From: Chlorops oryzae
Lineage: Eukaryota > Arthropoda > Insecta > Diptera > Chloropidae
Assembly: GCA_020466095.1 (NCBI GenBank)
Contig: CM035806.1
Location: forward strand, 98,897,090-98,961,089
Length of the DNA: 64,000 nt
Direction: 5' to 3'
Shown one piece after another: positions 43,095-55,000 of the stretch; position 1 is the stretch's first letter, and each line of letters starts with the position of its first letter. The translations under genes and the position numbers were made by a program. The notes beneath the pieces are model-generated. The model had not been told where the DNA came from. It saw only the letters and a program-made list of their open reading frames with translations, and did no database searches.

Positions 43095-43458
43095 GAGAGA
43101 GTGGTGGGAAAGAGGGATTTCCTCTCGGCCCAAGTTTCTGAAGGGCCCCACAATTGGCAATGGACTTTTTTTATTTGGTCGCACATTTTTGTGAGGGGCC
43201 CCCCAAAAAAAATTTCCTGGGCCCCAAAATTCTCTCTACGGGCTTTTAAATAATGAACAAAACATTCAATCTCGATAGTATGAACAATCTGGATACAATG
43301 AACGGGACGTACAAAAATCACTATATCCAAATTCGACTGTATTTGTATCCATCGCCGCCATGATTAGAAGAGGTTTGAACTTAGGGCTGCCAAATTTTCA
43401 AACAGCAAAATCAGTACATTTCATTTCAGTAACCAAAAAATCAGTACTTAAGTAAAAC
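43095..43458. other. Spacer with pogo-like end
   Basis: No gene. Sequence at about 43230-43345 (TCGATAGTATGAACAATCTG...TCGACTGTA) resembles the right part of the pogo-like MITE at 20872-21343, as an isolated end. Confidence 0.45.
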
Positions 43459-45199
43459 CATGATACAAGAAAACAAGATAGCGCCACTTCAGTACCGCTA
43501 TTTTGAGGCTCTCTTTGAGAGCCGAAAATTGAGTTTGTGACGTCACTGAGCGAAAAATTGTTGTTGTTTCCCATGCTATTCAATGATTATCTTTAAATGG
43601 TAATATTGATGGTGTTTTTAATTATTAATAACCAATTTTTGCATTAACATGTAAAGATATATTGAAAGAAAAATTATAAAATCGGGTTTTACGAAATTAT
43701 AACTTTTGCATTAATAATTTCTCCTACAAAGTATCGTGCGTTTAAAGCTCATTCGGTGTTGGTCTGCGAAGCCGATCACATCGTAAGCGAGGGTGCGGTC
43801 GTTTGTTGCGCGTTTTCGCACAATAGCTTTTATACAAATGATACGAAAGCTTTTTTGAATTTTGTCGACGCTCCTCGAAATTAAGTTAAGATGAAATAAA
43901 GGAAATAAATGAAATAAATGAAATTAAATGAAATATGATGAATTATGAGATAAACTGAATTCAACACACCCTAGCGTAAGCTCTTGCATTGTATAAATTT
44001 ATCTAAGTACTCTTTCTTTGTGCGAACTCATTGCATTGTATAAACTCATTTTAAGTACTACTCTTTGCCTTATATCGACTCATTTGCATACACTCACTGT
44101 TCTCTTTCTTTGCCTTGTAAAACCCTATAAGAAACCCTAAAACGGAGAATTATGCTCATTCGCTAATAAACCGTCCTTTGCCTAAAATCAATCGATCATT
44201 TTTCTTTAAGTCAAAGATTTTACAAATTTAGCGCTGCCATGTACAGTAGTTTCTGGTTATATGCGTCTCGCTATAACCGAAAAGTTTTGTACTATGTTAT
44301 TTAAATTTTTCAACATTTTAAGTATTAAATTGGATAGCAAATATTATTATAATATACATATATACGTATATATTATAATATAATTTTAAAAGTCTTTTCA
44401 TGAACAAAAACCTGTGTTTCCTTTGTATTTTTCGCGGAAACCATACAGGAGTTTGTATACGAGAAAGGATTAAAGTAATAAAATATGGTATAACTTTCTA
44501 TTATGAAGGGTTTGCTTTTGCAGGTGGCAAAGATGAATTTGGGTTTTTCTCAATTTTCTAACGGCAGCCTAAGATGCTGCTATAAAAGAGTTTCTTCATA
44601 AATTTGTACAGTATTGCCCGGATATAAGCACCGTGCAAACATGCACGAAAAATAGTGCATATAAGCGAGGAATGCTCAAAATAATTTCAGTACAATTTTA
44701 CTGAAAAAACGTGAATTCACGTTTTGCATGCATATATACCGGGAGTACTGTATAACCAAACGTACGAAAACTAAAATAATAGCTTTCAACACAAAAAGCT
44801 CTTTCTTCGTTCGAAAAAGAGCTTTCTCAATAAAAGCAGCTCGAAAGAATTGCGACAGTCCGAAGTCGAAGTGATCGCATCGAAGTGAAAATGCGAACTG
44901 AGAAGCGAAATCGATTTTAAACACAACTGCGTGTTGAGTTTCAAGCATGCAAGACTTTGAATGCGAAATCATAAATGAAAAAGTTCTTATTTCACCAGAA
45001 ATATAATTTTCTATTTTTCTTCACACATTTCTTTATCGATTTATATAAAAATTTTATATCTAATTTCTAAAATAAAAGCAAAATTCGCATCGAAAAGTAA
45101 AAAGCCGGTTTAACATGGGAAACAACAACAACGAATCGCGATTTTGAGTTTGTGACGTTTCCTCTCTCAAGTGGCGCTATCTTGTTTTCTTGTATTATG
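43459..45199 (-). mobile_element. Longer relative of the P-like MITE, with nested pogo-like MITE
   Basis: Left 122 bp and right 105 bp match the two arms of the 219-bp P-like MITE at 7173-7391 (CATGATACAAGAAAAC... and ...TTCTTGTATTATG), but about 1.5 kb separates them. No transposase was recognised and the flanks (AGTAAAAC and ATTGGGAC) do not match, so it may be one long element or two rearranged copies. Confidence 0.55.
44244..44750. mobile_element. pogo/Tigger-like MITE
   Basis: 507 bp, termini CAGTAGTTTCTGGTTATATG and the inverse of CAGTACTCCCGGTATATATG, flanked by TA (44242-44243, 44751-44752). Non-coding. Confidence 0.75.
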
Positions 45200-45564
45200 A
45201 TTGGGACAATTAAAAAACCGAAGAAACGAGTTTAACAAACGCCAATAATTGGAATTTTTCGAATCCAGTTTTTCTGTGTTAACTGACTCTGTATAGAAAA
45301 GTTTTTGTAAAGTATAAAAGGGAAAGTGAACTACAAGCATCATTTGATAGATATTTGGTATTTGCTTGGATACGCAACCAACCATAATAAGTTACTAAAG
45401 CGCTAATATCTATTTTTTCCCTAGAAGTAAAACAAAACACCTGACGAAATCGCGGCAACAAATTCTGACTACCCGTCAAATTCGCGGAGAGAACAAATTC
45501 TGACTACCCGTAACACCTCAACTTTGATTCTGATGCCAGTTTTTATTTTTTTAATTCATAAAAA

Positions 45565-45570
45565 TTTATT
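45565..45570 (-). terminator. Polyadenylation signal of yellow-h
   Basis: AATAAA on the minus strand about 85 bp after the yellow-h stop codon, the first such hexamer downstream. Confidence 0.6.
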
Positions 45571-45655
45571 GAGAATGCAAATACAATTTTTATAATTTCA
45601 CAAGCGCTCGATTAGAAAACGGGTAACTAACATTCTGCAGCTATACCATGCGATG

Positions 45656-46032
45656 TTAGTAGCACTGTCCTTCCACGACTTGTGCAGTTTTCAACACGTT
45701 GCTTGCAGCAATTCTGGGATCGCAAATAGTTCCAGCAATGGCTTCGTCAATATCTGCGCGAAGAACACGGAAATTTATTTCACTATGATTGAGCTGACCA
45801 TATAAATATATTGGAAGGCGATTGCCCATTATCCATACTCCTTGCCCTTTAATTCGCTTATCAACTTTCAGATCATTAGGGAAAGTAATAAGATTTTCAT
45901 TTTTATTTAAGAGACTGTGCAAATTATTTCGCGAGTAAGGTTTTCGTGTATCCCAGCATCCCACGTTGTCTTGATGCACTTGCGTGAAAAACATTACACC
46001 ATTACGCGATATGCCGGATGTGGAAGACTGTC
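45656..46032 (-). CDS. yellow-h: yellow-h exon 5 (terminal)
   Basis: 377 nt, acceptor aaattttag (46034-46033), joining phase 1 to give GQSSTSGISRNGVMFFTQ. Encodes the conserved DNVGCWDTRKPYS and ends QCY-TAA. Confidence 0.94.
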
Positions 46033-49000
46033 CTAAAATTTTTCATAAGAGAAAATCGTATTTTTATAAGGTTACGTAGGCTAAAATTCTTTTAAATTAC
46101 TAAAATTCGGTCTCTGTCAACCAAGGTGTATTTAACAAGGTGTAGGCAATAGATATTCATGCTCATATAGTACTATAGGGGCACTTGGCAAAAATATCAA
46201 AATATCAAAAACGTAGCACGCCCCCTGAAAATTCCGGTTCCGGTCTAACAAATATTTTATAATGCTGTAACATTAACTAAAATATCTGTTAAAAATCAGA
46301 TATATATAAGTGTTAATTCAATGGATTTTTCATAAGAACTCATTTTATTTTTTCAACAAAAATATGGTTATTTTTATAAAATCAAAAAAAAATTAGATAA
46401 AATTTTGTTCATATTATTGAGGAACGCTAAAGCAGAGTACTCATGCGTCGAATATGACCGATTCTCAAAAAGTTTGAATTCCACCACTTCTGTGGTTGAT
46501 ATGAAATATTCAGTGATATCATAATTAAAATTGCTCGATACATAATTAGTGGCTCAAGTACTTAAAAAGTTTTACATTAAAAAGAAAACATAAAAAAATT
46601 TCAACGCAAGTATGTTGAGTTACAAAATTGAGTGAATACTCCAAAAATTATAGTATCACTAGTTCGCCACGGAATTCGGTTGTTGTTGTAAGTGTCCCCT
46701 ATATTACTTGCTTTGATTTTTCATTGACGTTATTTTTAATTCTGAAACTCGAATTTCAAAAAAACACTTCTCAAAATTTGTTTGTTTACATTTTTCAACG
46801 TTTTTTTCACTTATAACTAAGCCGATTTTGACATTCCCGTTTCGTTTGACAATGCCGATTCTATGTTGTTTTTGTTCGAGTTATAGTTGTTGCCGTATTG
46901 CCTACACTTTGTTAAATACACCTTGCTGCCAACGAAATTCAGCTTTCATGAAAGAGCAAACCCAATTAATATACAATAAATAATAAATAGTTTTGCTTAA
47001 ATTAGACAACAACGTTACTGTAATTTGCAAGTAAACAAAATTGTGTGTTGGTAATATTTGATTAATTACAATCTCGACTCGAGTATTTTATTATGTTAAG
47101 TATTAATTGGTTTTTTGGTAAAATTAATTTTTAATTAATTTGATTGGCTCCTTCATGAAAACTGATTTTCATTGCCAGAGACGGAATTTTAGGAAATAAA
47201 AAGATTTTTAGACCAGGTACGCTTGCGCAAATAAGAGGAAGAAGGAAAAAAAGAAGGAAAAGAGAAAGGTGCAGAAGCAGGTGATGGAGAAGAATAAAAT
47301 GGAGTGGAGGAAGACGTGGTGAGGAAGAGGAGGAAGAGGATGAAGTGGAGGAAGAAGAAGAAGAGGGAAATAGGAGGCAAAGGAGAAAGAGGAAAAATAG
47401 GAAAAAGAGGAGAAAAAGGAGAAAAAGGAGTAGGAGAAATTGAAGGAAGAGGAGTTAGATGAGAAAGAGAAGAAAAAGGAGGAATTGGAGGAAAAGGAGG
47501 AAGAAGAGCAAGAGGAGGAAGAGGAGGAAACGTTGTAAGAGGACGAAGAGTGGGAAGAGGAGTTAGGGGAGAAAGAGTATTGATAGGAGGAAGAGGATGA
47601 AGAGTAATAAGAGGAGAAAGAGAAGGAAGAGTACGAAGAGGAGGAAGGGCGAAGGAGGAAGAGGAAGAAGAAGAAGAGGAGTAAGAAGACAAAGAAGAGG
47701 AAGAAGATTAACAAGAAGAGACAGAGGAAGGAGAAGCTCAAGAAGAAGTAGAAGTAGAATGAGAACAACATCAAGTACTTATAAGAAGTATAAGATCAAA
47801 GAGAACAGGAAGAAGAAAGAGAAAAAGAATTAAGGCATATCTTAAAAACATACCGTTTACTCCGCGATCACCAATTTCGACAAAATGCTTAGATACGTTC
47901 TGAGAATTAGCCCAAAGCGACTCATCGTGCAGAAGATCCGTTGACACGGTAAATTCCTATGACATAATTTGGTTTGTAATATTTTGTGAATTCCAATTTC
48001 AATTGTATTTGCTTCGACTTACTTACTTTAAAGCTTGCCATGGGATGAAAATATAAAACTGTATCTTGGCCTTCGAAAAGTTTATCGGGCAAGCTGAGAC
48101 CAAAAACACCATCAAGCCATTGAAAATTGAGACCATATACATTAAAGTCCGAGGCAATGGGATTTGGTGAAAAATTAAAGTTTGTCACTCTCCAGCTTCG
48201 GTTCGCTCTCAAGCTGTAGACAATAAGTCCGAAGCGCCATACATCGGTTACATAAATGTATGTTTCGTCGCAACTCTCGCCTGGAACGTGTGCCAATATA
48301 TTCGAATGTAATGAATCCTGCTTCACTTGCGAGTTTGGTAATTCATAGCTCAAGAGCCATTCGCCGTTTTCCAAATTAAAGGCCACGATCTTAGGTGGAC
48401 ATATTTGATTTAGGCTCACCGTAGCGTTAACTATTCCCGAGTCAATAGCCCACAGTCTTCCAAATGTAAATTTAAATATAATGGGAGCAGAAAGAAGTAA
48501 CGTTTTTTTTCATGATTACGCACATACGCATATATTTAGATATTTTAACACTTTAATGGTTAAGTGAAAAATTTGTCCTCTTCTTCATTTAAACGACTTA
48601 CAGCATTCAATATGAACAACATTGCTGTCATATATAACTATATATGTCACTCAGGAGCCGTTTCTATTTTGGCTCTTTTCAACACGGTCTTGGGTACCCA
48701 CCACGGTCTTGGGTACCCACCAAAATGAGCATTTTTCACTTAGGTACTCACCAAAAGTGTTTCTCTCTCGCTCTTTTTTTGCCTGCCGAGTAACATCTCT
48801 TTCTAACTGGCGCGAAATGTCCCGCCCAAAATCTATGAGAGTGACATATATAGTAATATATGATTGCTGTGATGTGTGAAACATATGTTGGAAAAATTTT
48901 TCTCTTAAGCGTTAAATGGTTAATGGCATAAATATTTCAAACCTCCGACATTTATCAACTGAAGTACGATAAACGGAAATAAGTTTTGCGCAATCTGGCT

Positions 49001-52000
49001 CGTAGGGATCGCTGTGTGCTTCCCAATTCGGATATGGACGCAAGGGTGGACTTAATTCGTTATTTCCTGGAAAGCTTAACCAGCTCAAACTAGCTGGAAC
49101 ACCATCTTTCCAACGTGGTGTGGTTATGAAAATGCGATTGTCGGCAAAATCAATCCCAAGAGGAATATTATTTTCTGGAACAAACGAGCTGTGAAAAAAA
49201 AAATTTGTTTGAAAATTTTTTTTCAGTATTAAAATGTCTCCCAAAAATGGACTTCAGTATTGGAAAAATCCTCAATGGATGAAATTAATGAAAAACACTT
49301 ATTTGTAAAATTGTTTTGTATGTCAACAAAAGAAACAATAAATCAACAACAATTTAAATTTAAAATTTTTCGATAAAAAACCCAATACCCCAAAATGTCT
49401 TAAAACGCATCAATTTTGCAAATTTTTATTAATTCTAAGGCAAATAGATGCTATTGCATTTAAAATTGGCAAAAAAAAAATTTTTGGGAATTTTTTTAAC
49501 AAGGGTTTATTATTTCGTCCAAATTTTTCGATAAAAAAACCCAATACCCCAAAATGTCTTAAAACGCATCAATTTTGCCAAATTTTTATTAATTCTAATG
49601 CAAATAGATGCTATTGCATTTAAAATTGGCAAAAAAAAAATTTTTGGAATTTTTTTAACAAGGGTATTATACGTCCAAATTTTTCGATAAAAAAAACCCA
49701 ATACCCCAAAATGACTTAAAACGCATCAATTTTGCAAATTTTTATTAATTCTAATGCAAATAGATGCTATTGCATTTAAAATTGGCAAAAAAAAAATTTT
49801 TGGAATTTTTTTAACAAGGGTATTATTATACGTCCAAATTTTTCGATAAAAAAAACCCAATACCCCAAAATGACTTAAAACGCATCAATTTTGCAAATTT
49901 TTATTAATTCTAATGCAAATAGATGCTATTCCATTTAAAATTGGCAAAAAAAAAAATTTTGGAATTTTTTTAACAAGGGTATTATACGTCCAAATTTTTC
50001 GATAAAAAAACCCAATACCCCAAAATGACTTAAAACGCATCAATTTTGCAAATTTTTATTAATTCTAATGCAAATAGATGCTATTGCATTTAAAATTGGA
50101 AAAAAAAAATTTTTGGAATTTTTTTAACAAGGGTATTATACGTCCAAATTTTTCGATAAAAAAACCCAATACCCCAAAATGCTTAAAACGCATCAATTTT
50201 GCAAATTTTTATTAATTCTAAGCAAATAGATGCTATTGCTTTAAAATTGGCAAAAAAAAATTTTTGGAATTTTTTTAACAAGGGTATTATACGTCCAAAT
50301 TTTTCGATAAAAAAAACCCAATACCCCAAAATGACTTAAAACGCATCAATTTTGCAAATTTTTATTAATTCTAATGCAAATAGATGCTATTGCATTTAAA
50401 ATTAGCAAAAAAAAAATTTTTGGAATTTTTTTAACAAGGGTATTATACGTCCAAATTTTTCGATAAAAAAAAACCCAATACCCCAAAATGCTTAAAACGC
50501 ATCAATTTTGCAAATTTTTATTAATTCTAATCAAAAGATGCTATTGCATTTAAAATTGGCAAAAAAAAAATTTTTGGAATTTTTTTAACAAGGGTATTAT
50601 ACGTCCAAATTTTTCGATAAAAAAACCCCAATACCCCAAAATGCTTAAAACGCATCAATTTTGCAAATTTTTATTAATTCTAAGCAAATAGATGCTATTG
50701 CATTTAAAATTGGAAAAAAAAAATTTTTTGGAATTTTTTTAACAAGGGTATTAACGTCCAAATTTTTCGATAAAAAAACCCAATACCCCAAAAACTTAAA
50801 ACGCATCAATTTTGCAAATTTTTATTAATTCTAACAAATAATGCTATTGCATTTAAAATNNNNNNNNNNNNNNNNNNNNNNNNNNNNNNNNNNNNNNNNN
50901 NNNNNNNNNNNNNNNNNNNNNNNNNNNNNNNNNNNNNNNNNNNNNNNNNNNNNNNNNNNGAATTTTTTTAACAAGGGTATTATACGTCCAAATTTTTCGA
51001 TAAAAAACCCAATACCCCAAAATGTCTTAAAACGCATCAATTTTGCAAATTTTTATTAATTCTAAGGCAAATAGATGCTATTGCATTTAAAATTAGAAAA
51101 AAAAAATTTTTTGGAATTTTTTTAACAAGGGTATTATACGTCCAAATTTTTCGATAAAAAACCCAATACCCCAAAATGTCTTAAAACGCATCAATTTTGC
51201 AAATTTTTATTAATTCTAAGGCAAATAGATGCTATTGCATTTAAAATTAGAAAAAAAAAATTTTTTGGAATTTTTTTAACGTCCAAATTTTTCGATAAAA
51301 AAACCCAATACCCCAAAATGTCTTAAAACGCATCAATTTTGCAAATTTTTATTAATTCTAAGGCAAATAGATGCTATTGCATTTAAAATTAGAAAAAAAA
51401 AATTTTTTGGAATTTTTTTAACAAGGGTATTATACGTCCAAATTTTTCGATAAAAAACCCAATACCCCAAAATGTCTTAAAACGCATCAATTTTGCAAAT
51501 TTTTATTAATTCTAAGGCAAATAGATGCTATTGCATTTAAAATTGGGAAAAAAAAATTTTTTTGGAATTTTTTTAACAAGGGTATTATACGTCCAAATTT
51601 TTCGATAAAAAAACCCAATACCCCAAAATGTCTTAAAACGCATCAATTTTGCAAATTTTTATTAATTCTAAGGCAAATAGATGCTATTGCATTTAAAATT
51701 GGAAAAAAAAAATTTTTTGGAATTTTTTTAACAAGGGTATACGTCCAAATTTTTCGATAAAAAACCCAATACCCCAAAATGTCTTAAAACGCATCAATTT
51801 TGCAAATTTTTATTAATTCTTAGGCAAATAGATGCTATTGCAATTTAAAATTGGCACAAAAAAAAATTTTTGGAATTTTTTTAACAAGGGTATTATAACA
51901 TATGTTTGCGACTTTTGTAAATACGCGGTATTGCAGATTGCTGTTACGCCCTTTTGCAGTCGCAACGACGATATATTGTTATATATGCTTTTGATTTAAC

Positions 52001-55000
52001 CAGTTTTCTGGTTGATTTTTTTCTCTTTGTATGAGCCTAAAATGGGATCATCAGATATTGATGATTGCAGGGTAAAATGAGAAATTTTGATAATAAATAT
52101 TAGTGTCCGACCGAAGGTGCGGCTTCGGCTTCGGTAATCGGCATAATCGGCCAATTCTTAATCTTCGGCTTCGGCTTCGGCTTCGGCTGGAAAAAGCCGA
52201 ATATTTAAGCCGAATATTTTTGCATTTTAATGGAAGTAAAAAAGTCACGATAGATTTTCAATTGCTTCATTGAGACCTTTTACGCTAGTGAATTATTGCC
52301 GTAAATTTTTGCACAATTGCACAAAATTTTTCAACATTAAACGCATGGCCGAGAAATATTTATCTGCCCATCCAACAAGCGTGGCCAGCGAACAACTCTT
52401 TAGCGCTGATGTGTTATTTTGTTTTTTGTGCTTGTCAAATGAATAAAGACTGATTTTGTTTCCTTACTGTAAAATGTTTTGCATTCGGCTTCAGCCTTCG
52501 GTCTTCGGCCGAAGTCTTCAACTCTGCCGATTGTTCGGCTTCGGCTAAAAATCCACCTTCGGTCGGACACTAATAAATATGAGTATTTTGCTCTGCTTCA
52601 GATGGGTATAAGAAGTGGTTTCGGCCGTTGAGAGGTTTCAGTGTATTTTCCCTTCTTTTGTTTTTTTTTTTGATTATTTGATTATTTAATCCCAAAACAG
52701 TGGCAACAAGGAACAAGTAAGGGTGTTATAGTCAGGCGAGCGTGACAATAGAATACCCGACACAGACTCACATGTTCAAATAATTTTTAATATCAAGAGG
52801 TGTTTAAGACCATTAGGGGCCCCATATACCGACTTTTGATAGATTTCTTTATGAAAACTGCCCCTTTGCCACGCCCACTTTTCCAATTTTTGTTGAACTA
52901 TAATAGGAGGCTTAAATATACGCTCAAATTTTAAGTTTCATTAAAATATTTCGAAAAAGTCCGATTTTAAGGCAGTTTTGGGATTTTGATGACAGACCCT
53001 AGTACTGGAGGTACCCTTAAAAATGGACCGATCGAGGAAAGTTTTTGGAAGGATGTTGATGGCTACAAAGGAAGCATAAGTGCCAAATTTCGTTCAAGTC
53101 CCATTTGAATTTCGGGTGTAGGAGACAATTTTCGAAAACCGCCCTTCTGCCTCGCCCACTTTTCCAATTTTTTGAAATAATATTACTCGCCTTTATATAT
53201 GATCAAATATCAATTTTCATCAAAATATCATGAAAAACTTCAATTTTAGATCAGTTTTTGTGATTTTCGTAACAGACCCTAGTACTGGAGGTACCCCAAA
53301 AAATGGTCCGATCGGGTCCATTCTCTAATTTGTTCTTACTCATGTCCCCGTGAGCACGCATACCAAATTTTGTCGAGATAGCTCAACTCCTTCGATAAGA
53401 TAACTGTATACAGACAGACGGACAGACAGACAGACGGACAGACAGACAGACGGACAGACAGACAGACGGACATGTCTAAATCGAATCTCCTGGTGACGCT
53501 GATCATTTCTATATTCATTTTGTATGGTCTATCTTGACTGGTTTTGGGTGTTACATACAACCACACAAACGCAATATACCCTCGACACAGAGTGTGTCGG
53601 GTATAATTACCTAGCTGCTAAGTTGCAAATAAAAGGCTAATTGCAATTATTTACACATATTAAAAGTTAGAAGGAATTTTAAAGTATATCAAATTAGTTG
53701 GTTTATAACATCACTATGAATTGACGGACAAATAAAGTAATACAAATTATTTTAATCATTATAAATTGATTTAAAAGGTAAGCGATTAATATAATTTGTT
53801 AAACAGCATTTTAAACGAATCAGAGAGAAAACGATACCACCATATAGTAATATAGGGGACACTTACAACAACAACCGAATTCCGTGGTGAACTAGTGATG
53901 CTATAATTTTTGGAGTATTCACTCAATTTTGTAACTAAACATACTTGCGTGTACATTTTTTTATGTTTTCTTTTTAATGTAAAACTTTTTAAGTTTTTTT
54001 TTATGATAGTTTATGCAATTCTGTACCCTTTTCATTCAGAAGAGATCCAAAAATATATAGTTTGTGCATTCTATTTATCATGATATGTAATAAGTACTTG
54101 AGTCACTAATTATGTATCGAGCAATTTTAGTTATGATATCACTGAATATTTCATATCAACCACAGAAGTGGTGGAATTCAAACTTTTTGAGAATCGGTCA
54201 TATTCGACGCATGAGTACTCTGCTTTATCGTTCCTCAATAATATGAGCAAAATTTTAACTAATTATTTTTGATTTTATAAAAATAACATATTTTGCTGAA
54301 AAATAAAATGAGTTCTTATGAAAAACCATTGATTAACACTTATATATATCTGATTTTTAACAAAAATTTTAGTTCATGTTACAAGATTATAAAATATTTG
54401 TTAGACCGGAACCGGAATTTTCAGGGGGCGTGCTACGTTTTTGATTTTTCCATAAGAATGCATGCACAGGGGGCCTACTTCAATTCAACACACACGTTTT
54501 TTGCCAAGTGCCATCTATAGTACTATATGAGCGTAAGCAATACGTGTGAAATGAGCGCCATCAAATGATGTATGGCTTGAACACCACTGCTATAGACGTA
54601 ATTAACAACAATCCATTCGTTTTTTTTTATTTCAGACAACCTGAAAAGCTTCGAACGCATTGCCCAACGATCTACTTTTTTTTCTTGTGCATACTTTGAC
54701 TAAAAAAAATATGCTCAATGTAAAAAAATTCTTTTATTAATTTTTCTCATGCAGTTTAAGTTACATATAATAAACATATCAAAAATTAAAATGATTGAAT
54801 TGTATGCGATTACATCTGGATAACTTTACACAGAGAAAAAAATCAAGCAGAAAACTGGTTAATTCAAAAGTAAAAACATACAAAACGGCTTCAACAAGGA
54901 ATATTTTTATTTTAATAATTTTTTTTTGTTGGAAAAAATAAAGAATTTCCTTTTGAATCAACCATATTTCAGGTTGAATTGAAATGATAATTTTCAAAAA

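Noticed and set aside
47189..47774. Long minus-strand open frames rich in Ser, Pro, Leu and Phe
   Set aside because: They lie wholly in the strand-pure purine tract, where stop codons are rare by composition; they overlap each other in different frames and lie in a yellow-h intron.
49366..51893. Regular repeats suggesting a CRISPR-like array
   Set aside because: Whole units of about 155 bp repeat with no unique spacers, in a eukaryotic intron; this is a tandem satellite.
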